Below, one piece after another: positions 1-7,684 of a stretch of 49,716 bases of DNA (within the stretch, counting starts at the first letter, position 1; every line of letters begins with the position of its first letter). Origin of the DNA: Oscillospiraceae bacterium (lineage in GTDB: Bacteria > Bacillota > Clostridia > Oscillospirales > Ruminococcaceae); assembly GCA_017828975.1 (NCBI GenBank), contig JAGAJN010000007.1, positions 1 to 49,716 of the forward strand. Direction: 5' to 3'. Made by a program: the position numbers and the translations under genes. The notes under the pieces are model-generated. The model did not search any database. It saw only the letters and a program-made list of their open reading frames with translations, and was not told the DNA's origin.

Positions 1-74
1 GGTTCTCTGGAATACCTCTCGGTTCACTTAACCTTCGCTTCGCTCGTGCTGCCCTTTCGTGAGTCAGCTTTATT

Positions 75-103
75 ATTATACGCTTTTCGACTCCGTTTGT
101 CAA
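75..103 (-). promoter_or_regulatory. sigma-A type promoter reading out of the window to the left
   Basis: On the minus strand TTGACA (98-103) and TATAAT (75-80) are separated by exactly 17 bases, a full consensus match. Transcription would start near 68 and leave the window. The transcribed bases 60-1 contain a small GGTT-N5-AACC hairpin and no start codon that I trust, so they look like the 5' leader of an operon or RNA gene outside the window. The identity of that transcript cannot be seen here. Confidence 0.75.
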
Positions 104-365
104 GGCTTTTTTCGCACTTTTTTGCAGTTTGTTAGGTTTGTGTATTTTGGGTTCGGTTGTGCTTGGTTCCGTTGTTGGGTTTGCACAATGGGATTGTATT
201 GATTCAGCAGGGGGTTGGCTTTTTCCGCTTGTTTCGGCGACTTGCTTTGCTGATGAGAAACACCTAGGCGTCAGCCGACCGCCAGGGAAGAGGGCTGTGT
301 ACACAACAAAAGCTGCGGCTGAGCGCTATGCTTTCGTCTTAACAAAAGCAAATTATCCAAAATCA

Positions 366-394
366 TTGACTTTTTACACTTATTATAGTATAAT
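366..394 (+). promoter_or_regulatory. promoter of the lipoprotein-hydG operon
   Basis: TTGACT (366-371) and TATAAT (389-394) are spaced by 17 bases, giving a predicted start near 401 and a leader of about 70 nt before the lipoprotein ATG at 473. It is the only good promoter before that gene. The next two genes follow at 3- and 12-bp gaps and probably share it. Confidence 0.75.
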
Positions 395-472
395 AGATTT
401 ATGCAATCTCCCGTTAATTAACAAATTCCGAAAACAGCGAAAGGAGAACGCTCCATACGGGGCGATGCCGTT

Positions 473-1474
473 ATGAAGAAATACCTTATCAGTTTTTTCT
501 GCCTGTTTACCATGCTTTTTTCCCTGACCGCCTGCGGACAGTCCGAGGGTGTCGTGGGGGACGATACCGATAATGCCGAGGCTTCCGTTTCCGACGAGAA
601 AAAGCCCGAAAAGGACAAGAACCCCGACGAATCCTCTGCGCCCGACGGTGAAGATACCACCGAAACCGAACCCGCAGAATCCATGGTCGAGGTAGTCGAA
701 TCCGCCCTGTCCGAGATAAACGGCGCCCTTGATGTGATCGCCAAGGAGAACGACGGAAATCCCGAGGTCGGCGAAGCTATCATCACAATCAGGGATTCAT
801 CAAATCTTCTGGCAAGCAGCTATCTTGATTCCGAAGATCTGGAAAAGCCCACACCTGCGGTAATTACGGGACGTATCCTTATGTCCCTTTACAACACGGA
901 AACCTTCTACGGAAACTGGTTTGCGTCAAATATCGAGAGCGGAACTATCCGTTTCGGTTTTTACGATATGACAGGCGACGGAATTCCCGAGCTTTTCGTT
1001 GAAACCTCCGACGCTATCTGTTCCATCACTAATATAGTAGATGTTTCCGAGAAGGGCTTCAAGCTGCTTGCTCAGATAATATCTCCGAAAATGGCGGACA
1101 CCGATGAAATTCAGGTGACCTGGTACACGGGTAACCGAGGACTTTTCCACGTCAGCAACAATAACCGTGCAGGCGGCGTCAGCGAGATCAAGGTTATTAT
1201 CGAACCCACCGAAGATGGCGCAGTCAAGACCTATTGGTACAGCACCTCCGACAACAATCTCGGCAATGCAGACAAGAAGCTTGCCGACTATCAGGTGGTC
1301 GGCAAGGGCATGAAGACCACCCGAATTTTCGCCGCTTCCGAGGTGAATTACGAGAATGTAAAGGCTGAGATCGAGAAGATATTCGAGATAACCGAGCCTG
1401 TCGCACCCGCCGAGACCGATGTTACCGATAAGGACGGAAACCCCGTTGAAACGGAGGAAACCGAAAAGGAATAA
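473..1474 (+). CDS. lipoprotein of unknown function (333 aa)
   Basis: A predicted membrane-anchored lipoprotein: the first 20 residues are a signal peptide with a lipobox LTAC, Cys21 being the lipidated residue. Residues about 25-70 are an acidic, low-complexity linker rich in Asp, Glu, Ser and Pro. The remaining 260 residues form a domain I do not recognise. It contains DMTGDGIPEL, a DxxGDGxPE loop as found in calcium-binding or propeller-type surface proteins, and the C-terminus is again acidic. The ATG at 473 is chosen because it starts the signal peptide and no other start lies upstream in frame. The best Shine-Dalgarno (AAAGGAG, about 440-446) is unusually far away, about 26 bases. The stop is 3 bp before hydG, so the two are probably co-transcribed. 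A role in hydrogenase maturation is not implied. Confidence 0.8.
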   Translation: MKKYLISFFCLFTMLFSLTACGQSEGVVGDDTDNAEASVSDEKKPEKDKNPDESSAPDGEDTTETEPAESMVEVVESALSEINGALDVIAKENDGNPEVGEAIITIRDSSNLLASSYLDSEDLEKPTPAVITGRILMSLYNTETFYGNWFASNIESGTIRFGFYDMTGDGIPELFVETSDAICSITNIVDVSEKGFKLLAQIISPKMADTDEIQVTWYTGNRGLFHVSNNNRAGGVSEIKVIIEPTEDGAVKTYWYSTSDNNLGNADKKLADYQVVGKGMKTTRIFAASEVNYENVKAEIEKIFEITEPVAPAETDVTDKDGNPVETEETEKE

Positions 1475-1477
1475 CCG

Positions 1478-2899
1478 ATGAACTACAACGTTATGTCCCC
1501 CCATGCGGAGGAATTTATCTCGCACGAGGAAATTTTAAGCTCTCTGGAATATGCCGAGGAAAACCGTCTTAACAGAGCGGAAATAGAAGCCGTTCTGGAA
1601 AAGGCGGAGAAGCTGAAGGGCGTGTCCCACCGTGAAGCGGTCCTGCTTGCCGAATGTGGATTTGACGACCTGAACGACCGTATTTTCGCTCTTGCACGTA
1701 AGATAAAGGAGAATTTTTACGGCGGACGAATCGTGCTTTTCGCCCCGCTTTATCTGTCAAACTACTGCGTAAACGGCTGCCTATACTGCCCATATCATCT
1801 AAAAAACAAGCATATTCCCCGCAAAAAGCTCACTCAGGAGGAAATCGCCGCCGAGGTAATGGCTTTGCAGGATATGGGGCACAAGCGGCTTGCCATCGAG
1901 TCGGGCGAGGACCCCGTGAACAACCCTATTGAGTACATTCTTGAAAGCGTTAAGACCATCTATTCCGTGAAGCACAAGAACGGTGCTGTCCGCAGAGTTA
2001 ACGTGAACATTGCCGCCACGACCGTGGAAAATTACCGCCGTCTGAAAGAAGCCGAGATAGGCACTTACATACTTTTCCAGGAAACATATAACAAGGAAAA
2101 TTACGAGAAGCTCCACCCCACGGGTCCCAAGCACGACTACGCCTACCACACCGAGGCTATGGACAGAGCTATGGAAGGCGGAATTGACGATGTGGGATTG
2201 GGCGTTCTGTTCGGGCTGGACAGCTGGAAATATGAGCTTGCGGGCTTGATAATGCACGCCGAGCATCTGGAAGCATACAAGGGTGTGGGTCCCCATACCA
2301 TAAGTATTCCGAGGATACGTCCCGCAGATGATGTTGACCCCGACAGCTTCAACAATGCCGTTCCCGACGATATTTTCGAGAAAATTGCGGCAGTTATACG
2401 AATCGCCGTCCCGTACACAGGCATGATAGTGTCAACCAGAGAGTCGGCTAAGGTCAGGGAAAGAGTGCTTGAGCTTGGCGTTTCCCAGATAAGCGGCGGC
2501 TCAAAGACCAGCGTCGGCGGATATGCGTCACCGTGTGATGAGGACGAGGACTCCGCACAGTTTGACGTAAACGACCGCCGAACCCTTGACGAGGTGGTCT
2601 GCTGGCTGCTGAAGCTCGGATATATCCCCAGCTTCTGCACTGCCTGCTACCGTGAGGGACGCACGGGCGACAGGTTTATGTCCCTTTTGAAGTCGGGACA
2701 GATAGCAAACTGCTGCCACCCCAACGCCCTTATGACTTTAAAGGAATATCTTGAGGATTACGCCTCCGCCGAAACCAAAACCGTCGGCGAAGCGGCAATT
2801 CTCCGTGAGTTAGAGCGTATTCCCAACGAAAAAGCAAGAGAGCTTTGCCGTCTGAATATTGAAAAAATATCCGGCGGTCAGCGTGATTTCAGATTTTAG
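1478..2899 (+). CDS. hydG: [FeFe]-hydrogenase H-cluster maturase HydG (radical SAM tyrosine lyase)
   Basis: HydG cleaves tyrosine with S-adenosylmethionine to p-cresol and a fragment that yields the CO and CN- ligands of the hydrogenase H-cluster. The protein has 473 residues, the normal family length. The radical-SAM cluster motif Cx3Cx2C is at C97, C101 and C104 (CVNGCLYC). The C-terminal motif that binds the second iron-sulfur cluster is visible as CTAC at 387-390 and a CC pair at 412-413. This distinguishes HydG from ThiH and HydE, which lack the auxiliary cluster or carry a different one. It starts 3 bp after the lipoprotein gene. HydE, HydF and the hydrogenase itself are not in the window, so the maturation genes are scattered in this genome. 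The assignment is firm. Confidence 0.95.
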   Translation: MNYNVMSPHAEEFISHEEILSSLEYAEENRLNRAEIEAVLEKAEKLKGVSHREAVLLAECGFDDLNDRIFALARKIKENFYGGRIVLFAPLYLSNYCVNGCLYCPYHLKNKHIPRKKLTQEEIAAEVMALQDMGHKRLAIESGEDPVNNPIEYILESVKTIYSVKHKNGAVRRVNVNIAATTVENYRRLKEAEIGTYILFQETYNKENYEKLHPTGPKHDYAYHTEAMDRAMEGGIDDVGLGVLFGLDSWKYELAGLIMHAEHLEAYKGVGPHTISIPRIRPADDVDPDSFNNAVPDDIFEKIAAVIRIAVPYTGMIVSTRESAKVRERVLELGVSQISGGSKTSVGGYASPCDEDEDSAQFDVNDRRTLDEVVCWLLKLGYIPSFCTACYREGRTGDRFMSLLKSGQIANCCHPNALMTLKEYLEDYASAETKTVGEAAILRELERIPNEKARELCRLNIEKISGGQRDFRF

Positions 2900-2911
2900 G
2901 AGGTTTTTATT

Positions 2912-3145
2912 ATGGATATCAAAGCAAAGATCGACGAGGTAGTCGAAAAGATCAAAAATGACAAGGATTTTGCCGCCGAATTTACCAAAGACCCCGTAAA
3001 GGCAGCCGAAAAGGTGCTGGGCGTTGACCTGCCCGACGATGTTATCAACTCGGCTATTGACGGCATCAAGGCAAAGCTGAAAGCCGACGATGTCAAGGAA
3101 AAGCTGGGCGGTATCGGCAATATGCTCGGCGGAATTCTCAAGTAA
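2912..3145 (+). CDS. small helical protein downstream of hydG (77 aa)
   Basis: A short, charged, Lys/Asp-rich protein predicted to be mostly helical, with no signal peptide, no cysteine and no membrane segment. A central stretch reads FTKDPVKAAEKVLGVDLP, followed by a probable helix and a glycine-rich hydrophobic end (GGIGNMLGGILK). The pattern resembles small conserved clostridial proteins of unknown function and, loosely, Nif11-type leader domains; neither match could be tested. The start follows a very good AGGAGG (2899-2904) at 7 bases. It lies 12 bp after hydG and just before a strong terminator, so it is the last gene of this operon. No peptide-modifying enzyme or dedicated exporter is adjacent, which argues against a RiPP precursor. 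Confidence 0.75.
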   Translation: MDIKAKIDEVVEKIKNDKDFAAEFTKDPVKAAEKVLGVDLPDDVINSAIDGIKAKLKADDVKEKLGGIGNMLGGILK

Positions 3146-3160
3146 AATATTTTAAGACAA

Positions 3161-3202
3161 AAAGCTGTATCAGACCATTTTTCGGTTTGATACAGCTTTT
3201 TT
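3161..3202. terminator. bidirectional intrinsic terminator between the hydG operon and cls
   Basis: A 16-bp stem (3161-3176 with 3184-3199, one G-U pair) closes a 7-base loop. It is followed by T residues on the plus strand and preceded by A residues, which are T on the minus strand. It can end transcription of the rightward operon and of the leftward cls gene that ends at 3204. Confidence 0.9.
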
Positions 3203-3203
3203 A

Positions 3204-4745
3204 TCACATCAATGGTGCGATCAGCCGAAGCAGGCTGCCCAATGCCTTTTTCCCTGCGGGATATTTGCGGACATTATCCATATCAATGGCAATGCACTTT
3301 TTCAGCGTATTGAGGAAATCCCTCTCAATTCGGGCGATCTCCGAGCATCTGAACATAAACGCCGCACATTCAAAATGCAGATAAAGGCTTCTGTAATCCA
3401 GATTTATGGAGCCGACCACCGCCCTGTCATCGTCGGAAACAAACACCTTCGCATGAACAAACCCCGGCTCATACTCAAATATCTTCACGCCCGCCTGTAT
3501 AAGCTCCTTGTAATGGCTTCTTGCCAGCAGATAGGCGTACTTTTTGTCGGGAATATGGGGAAGTATCAGCTTGACGTCAACACCGCGCATAGCCGCATGG
3601 GTCAGGGCAGTCAGCATCTCCCCGTCAAGAATGAGGTAGGGCGTCATTATGTGAACATACCGCTTTGCTGTGTTGATAATGTCAAGATAGACCATTTCGC
3701 CCACATTTTCGCCGTCCAGCGGGCTGTCGCCGTAGGGCATAACATAGCCGTCCGCACCGTCCACGGGAACACTCGGCACAAGATATTTGCTGTAATCGTC
3801 CTCGGTCCTCTCGTCAACATTCCACATTTGCAGGAACATCATGGTAAAGCTTTCCGCCGCATCGCCCTCCAGCATTACCGCCGTGTCCTTCCAATGACCG
3901 TACAAAAGCTTTCGGTTGATGTACTCGTCCGCCAGATTAATGCCGCCCGTGAACGCCACCTTTCCGTCAATTGAAACTATCTTTCGGTGGTCACGGTTAT
4001 TCTGCGATGTGGACAGAACGGGACGGATAGGCGCAAACATCTTGCTCTTTATCCCATACTTTGCAAGCTCCTTGGGATAACCATAGGGCAGCAGAACAAC
4101 GGAGCACATTCCGTCATACATTACCCTGACCTCCACGCCTTCCGCAGCCTTCCGTTTCAGCACGTCCAGAACCGCCTGCCACATTTCCCCGTCCTCGACG
4201 ATGAAATATTCCATGAAGATGAACTTTTCCGCCTTTTCAAGCTGTATCAGCAGCTCCGCCAGCTTGTCCTCGCCGAGGGGGAAATAGGTCACCTTAGTGT
4301 TCTTGTAAATGGGATAGCCGCCGTAGTTGGACATATACTTTGCCAAGGTCGCCGTCAGCGGGTCCTGCTCCTCCAGCTCGTCCATAACGCCCTTGTTCTG
4401 GGCAATAAGCTTTGCCGTCCTGTCACAGATGTCGATATGCCGCCGCCTTATAATATTTGTGCCCGGCTGGAGTCTTGACCACATATATATCAACGCACCG
4501 AAGATCGGCAGGATAAGCACGGGTATGACCCAAACCAGCTTGAATTCGGGACTGCCCTTTCGGTTGATGATGTACACCAGAAGAATACTGCTCAGCACCG
4601 AAAACAGCGCATAAATGTAGCCCGAATACAACCCCAGCTTTTCAAATACCACAAACAGATAAGCTATCTGCAGCAAAAGCATAAGTATGTATATCATTGA
4701 ACGTCCGAAAATTATCCGAAAAATGTGTTTCAGTGATTTTTTCAT
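3204..4745 (-). CDS. cls: cardiolipin synthase (phospholipase D family)
   Basis: Condenses two phosphatidylglycerol molecules into cardiolipin and glycerol at the cytoplasmic membrane. The 513-residue protein has three N-terminal hydrophobic segments (about 16-34, 40-60 and 70-90) followed by two phospholipase D HKD motifs: H253, K255 and D260 (DHRKIVSID), and H431, K433 and D438 (VHAKVFVSDD). Both catalytic halves are intact and the length is normal for bacterial Cls. The start ATG follows GAGGG at a normal distance. It lies downstream of the histidine kinase on the same strand, separated by a terminator hairpin. I see no strong promoter of its own in the 51-bp gap, so partial read-through is likely. 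Convergent with the hydG operon. Confidence 0.92.
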   Translation of the reverse strand: MKKSLKHIFRIIFGRSMIYILMLLLQIAYLFVVFEKLGLYSGYIYALFSVLSSILLVYIINRKGSPEFKLVWVIPVLILPIFGALIYMWSRLQPGTNIIRRRHIDICDRTAKLIAQNKGVMDELEEQDPLTATLAKYMSNYGGYPIYKNTKVTYFPLGEDKLAELLIQLEKAEKFIFMEYFIVEDGEMWQAVLDVLKRKAAEGVEVRVMYDGMCSVVLLPYGYPKELAKYGIKSKMFAPIRPVLSTSQNNRDHRKIVSIDGKVAFTGGINLADEYINRKLLYGHWKDTAVMLEGDAAESFTMMFLQMWNVDERTEDDYSKYLVPSVPVDGADGYVMPYGDSPLDGENVGEMVYLDIINTAKRYVHIMTPYLILDGEMLTALTHAAMRGVDVKLILPHIPDKKYAYLLARSHYKELIQAGVKIFEYEPGFVHAKVFVSDDDRAVVGSINLDYRSLYLHFECAAFMFRCSEIARIERDFLNTLKKCIAIDMDNVRKYPAGKKALGSLLRLIAPLM

Positions 4746-4753
4746 AGAAATTC

Positions 4754-4790
4754 CCTCAAAACAAACGGGGACGCCGCTTAAGACGTCCCC
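4754..4790 (-). terminator. terminator between the histidine kinase and cls
   Basis: On the minus strand GGGGACGTCTTAAGCGGCGTCCCC (two GGGGACG/CGTCCCC arms, 4767-4790) forms a stem of about 10 bp followed by GTTTGTTTTG. The T-run is imperfect, so termination may be partial and cls may be read from the kinase promoter. Confidence 0.65.
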
Positions 4791-4796
4791 TGAATA

Positions 4797-6902
4797 TTAT
4801 TCTGCGTCCAAGGAAAGATTAGTTTCCTCAAATGCCGTTCTTATAGTGTCCAGAACGGAACGATAGTTGTCAAGGAAAGCAGCCGTGCGGTCCTTGATAG
4901 CGGTAATGTCGCCGCTCTTTCCTGCGACCTCCAGCGAGAATGCCAGCTCGGAAAGCTCCGTTGCACCGATGTTTCTTGCGGCACTCTTTGCCCCGTGCAC
5001 CTCAACGGTGTAGGTTTTCCAGTCCTCGGCGTCATATGCCTGCCGAATAGCGGCCGTATTCTCGGTATTAACGAATATTCTCAGAACGTCAATGTAAACG
5101 TCCTCGTTGCCTATGCAGTTTGCAAGTCCCGAAACAACGTTGATACCCTTGAGTTTGTCAAGCAGCTTCACAAAGGGGACCTGAGTTGTGACTGTATGCT
5201 CAATTGTCTGATCCTCAACTGCCGCTGACTTGACCTGCTTGTGTCTGGGAACCCACTTTCTGAGCACCTTTTCCAGCTTTTTAAGGTCAACGGGCTTGGA
5301 AAGGAAATCGTTCATACCGTTCTCGTAGAACAGCTCCTCAACGCCCTTGATAGCGTTGGCGGTAAGTGCAACGATAGGCACCTTCTTAGCGTACTCGATG
5401 TCCATGCCTCTGATTATCTGAGTAGCTTCAACGCCGTCCATCTGGGGCATCATATGGTCCATAAAGATAATGTCGTATCTCTCGCCGTTCTTGATAAGGT
5501 CGATTGCCTGCTGACCGCTTGTTGCGGAAACAACGCTCATGTTGTACGGCTTCATCATGCCCTCGGTAACACGGATATTTACCTGATTGTCGTCAACGAT
5601 AAGTATCTTCGCCTCGGGAGCGGTAAAGGGAACGCCCCTCTTGACCTGAAGTCTTTCGTGGAGATTTGCGGACTTGTCAAAGTTGCTGGGAGCGGGATTG
5701 GAAATACCCTGGGGGAGAGTAAATCTGAATGTGCTTCCCTTTCCGTAAACGCTGTCAAATGTAATAGTACCGTTCATAAGGTCCAGCAGACGCTTGCATA
5801 TCGCAAGACCCAGACCCGTACCCTCGATATTTCTGTTTCTCTTGGTATCCGCCTGAGAGAATTCGGAGAACAGCTTATCCATATCCTCGGGCTTGATGCC
5901 GATACCCGTGTCGGAAACTGCCACCTGCAGCTCACCTGTGTTGGTCTCCTTGGGAGCCCATCTTACGGACAGGGTAATTGTACCCTTTTCCGTGAACTTA
6001 ACAGCATTGTTAAGGATATTTATCAGCAGCTGACGGAATCTCATCTCATCGCCCACAAGTCCCGTAGGAACAGCGGGGTCAATGTCCATGACCAGCTCAA
6101 CCTTGCTCTTAAGGCGAACCTGGATAACGTTCATAACATCATACATAACAGATGTGAACTGATACTCTGCGGGGATTATCTCCATCTTGCCCGACTCAAC
6201 CTTGGAGAAATCGAGAATGTCGTTGATGATATTCAGCAGATTTTCCGAAGAATTCTTGATAGTCATAACGTATTCTTCGGTCTCCTCGGAAATATCCGTC
6301 TGCAGCATAAGGTCAGCCATGCCGCAGATAGCATTCATAGGAGTTCTTATCTCGTGGGACATATTTGCAAGGAAGTTGGACTTACTTTCGTTAGCCTCAA
6401 TAGCCTCGTTGGTCTTTTCCTCAAGATTTTTTCTGTACTTCTCGCTGCTGCCCGTAAGCAGGAACAGCGTAAGATTGAATACCTCGAAGATGAAGAACAT
6501 GACCACATCGGAAGCAATATTGCCCTCGCCGCCTATTGAAATGATTATCGCAACGATAATAGCAACGGAGGATTCTATCCAATATTCAATGTTCAGCTGC
6601 TTCTTAGCCACCATTGAAACCAGCACACCGCCGCCTATGTAAACAAACGGCAGCAGACTCAGCACGCCTGCACCCAGACAACTGAGGAATTCGCCGATAA
6701 TAAGCAGGATAAATATTACTCTCTCTGCAATGTCCTCATTCTTATTGACCAGAAAAACCACACTCGCAGCGATCAGCGGAACAAAAGCAGCAGTTGCAAG
6801 CACAGCATTTGCACCCGAAACAGCCGCAAGCACAATACCAAGCACCGTGACCGCCGCAAATTCGGCAAGAGTGAGCTTCATTGTTTCCTTATAACCAAAC
6901 AT
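4797..6902 (-). CDS. membrane hybrid histidine kinase with receiver and Hpt domains (701 aa)
   Basis: A multi-step phosphorelay sensor. Residues 10-150 hold about five or six hydrophobic segments with no large extracellular loop, so the signal is probably sensed in or near the membrane. The HisKA domain carries the phospho-acceptor H183 in FLANMSHEIRTPMN. The ATPase domain follows with an N-box near 297-303 (ILNNAVKF), DTGIG (331-335) and GTGLGL (361-366). A receiver domain (about 432-545) has the phospho-acceptor D482 in FMDHMMPQMDG. The C-terminal Hpt domain has H636 in VHGAKSAARNIGA. All relay residues are present. No output domain or response regulator gene is next to it, so the final target must lie elsewhere. 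The ATG follows GAGGG at 8 bases. It has its own consensus-like promoter. Confidence 0.92.
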   Translation of the reverse strand: MFGYKETMKLTLAEFAAVTVLGIVLAAVSGANAVLATAAFVPLIAASVVFLVNKNEDIAERVIFILLIIGEFLSCLGAGVLSLLPFVYIGGGVLVSMVAKKQLNIEYWIESSVAIIVAIIISIGGEGNIASDVVMFFIFEVFNLTLFLLTGSSEKYRKNLEEKTNEAIEANESKSNFLANMSHEIRTPMNAICGMADLMLQTDISEETEEYVMTIKNSSENLLNIINDILDFSKVESGKMEIIPAEYQFTSVMYDVMNVIQVRLKSKVELVMDIDPAVPTGLVGDEMRFRQLLINILNNAVKFTEKGTITLSVRWAPKETNTGELQVAVSDTGIGIKPEDMDKLFSEFSQADTKRNRNIEGTGLGLAICKRLLDLMNGTITFDSVYGKGSTFRFTLPQGISNPAPSNFDKSANLHERLQVKRGVPFTAPEAKILIVDDNQVNIRVTEGMMKPYNMSVVSATSGQQAIDLIKNGERYDIIFMDHMMPQMDGVEATQIIRGMDIEYAKKVPIVALTANAIKGVEELFYENGMNDFLSKPVDLKKLEKVLRKWVPRHKQVKSAAVEDQTIEHTVTTQVPFVKLLDKLKGINVVSGLANCIGNEDVYIDVLRIFVNTENTAAIRQAYDAEDWKTYTVEVHGAKSAARNIGATELSELAFSLEVAGKSGDITAIKDRTAAFLDNYRSVLDTIRTAFEETNLSLDAE

Positions 6903-6976
6903 TTCCGTACCCTCTTTTACATTAGAATCTAACGGAGAAACTGCAAAAAATGCAGAAAACGTCCGTAATCGTTATT

Positions 6977-7005
6977 ATTATAGCACGATTTTCTGGGATT
7001 TGCAA
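6977..7005 (-). promoter_or_regulatory. promoter of the hybrid histidine kinase
   Basis: Minus-strand TTGCAA (7000-7005) and TATAAT (6977-6982) are 17 bases apart. Transcription should begin near 6970, giving a leader of about 68 nt that contains a CTGCA-rich short hairpin before the GAGGG ribosome binding site. Confidence 0.7.
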
Positions 7006-7684
7006 GAATTTGACGAAAAAATTTTTATTTTTATTCAAATTTAGCGTTATAAACAAAAAAAAGCTGATATATTTAGCAATAAAAATATATAGAAATTAGT
7101 GATACTCTGTTCCGAAACATGAAATAACACAAAAAACGAAAAAGCACATCAACTTTTCCGAATTTTCAGCTGCCAATTATCATATTAAGCAATGCTGAAA
7201 ATTCGGTATTTCTATGTTACCTAATACTAATCTTCTGCCATCATATAGACTATTTTTGGCAAAGGTATCCCTGTGGTGAGTATTGGAAGTTGGCTTTCCC
7301 TGTTCTGATTTTTATTCTCTACACTGCATTGCGTCTTCTGTTCATTTTGTGGCTCTCCCGCAAAGGGGAAACCTATATGGGAGGGCGACACAACAAACCC
7401 TAACGCAAAGCAGGGAGTTTCTCCCTCCCCTAACGGTTTCCCCTTTGCAATCCCCTTCCCTTTCACCTCTCCCTCTTTACCCTGCTTTACATTTTGGTGG
7501 GGTGATATAATTCTTGCTTTTTAGGAAAATAGTTCAAAAACTGTCAGGGTGGCTGTTTATTGGCAAATAGTAAAATGATATGAAATTTTTTGGCGTTTTG
7601 TCTATATATTGATGAAAGATTAGTATAAGTGACGTATCATACAAGTGTTCCCCCGTCGAAGGCAGGGGAACATTCAACACTCAC
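7006..7684. other. gene-free stretch with AT-rich DNA and a structured GC-richer segment
   Basis: About 680 bp without a credible gene. 7006-7230 is very AT-rich and holds nothing I can name. 7260-7500 is richer in G+C and contains paired repeats (next entry); short open frames on both strands there have no ribosome binding site and odd composition. At 7646-7672 an 8-bp hairpin TGTTCCCC/GGGGAACA lies just after the TPR gene's stop on the minus strand and could end that operon, though no T-run follows. Confidence 0.5.
7361..7447. repeat. 13-bp inverted repeat with inner hairpin, possible interspersed element
   Basis: CAAAGGGGAAACC (7361-7373) recurs in inverted orientation at 7435-7447 with no mismatch. 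Between them are a GGGAG-TTT-CTCCC hairpin (7413-7425) and the direct repeat CCCTAACG (7398-7405 and 7428-7435). The arrangement looks like a small non-coding repeat element that folds into a cruciform or RNA hairpin. No transposase is nearby. Confidence 0.45.

Noticed and set aside
129-476. Open frame of 115 codons before the first lipoprotein
   Set aside because: No ribosome binding site, a promoter for the next gene lies inside it, and its composition is unlike the neighbouring genes. Probably non-coding repeat-like DNA.
5241-6539. Long open frame antisense to the histidine kinase
   Set aside because: Mirror of a strongly biased coding strand; the kinase has all its motifs and the antisense product resembles nothing.
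7227-7466. 79-codon minus-strand frame in the long gap
   Set aside because: Covers the inverted-repeat element, with no ribosome binding site.
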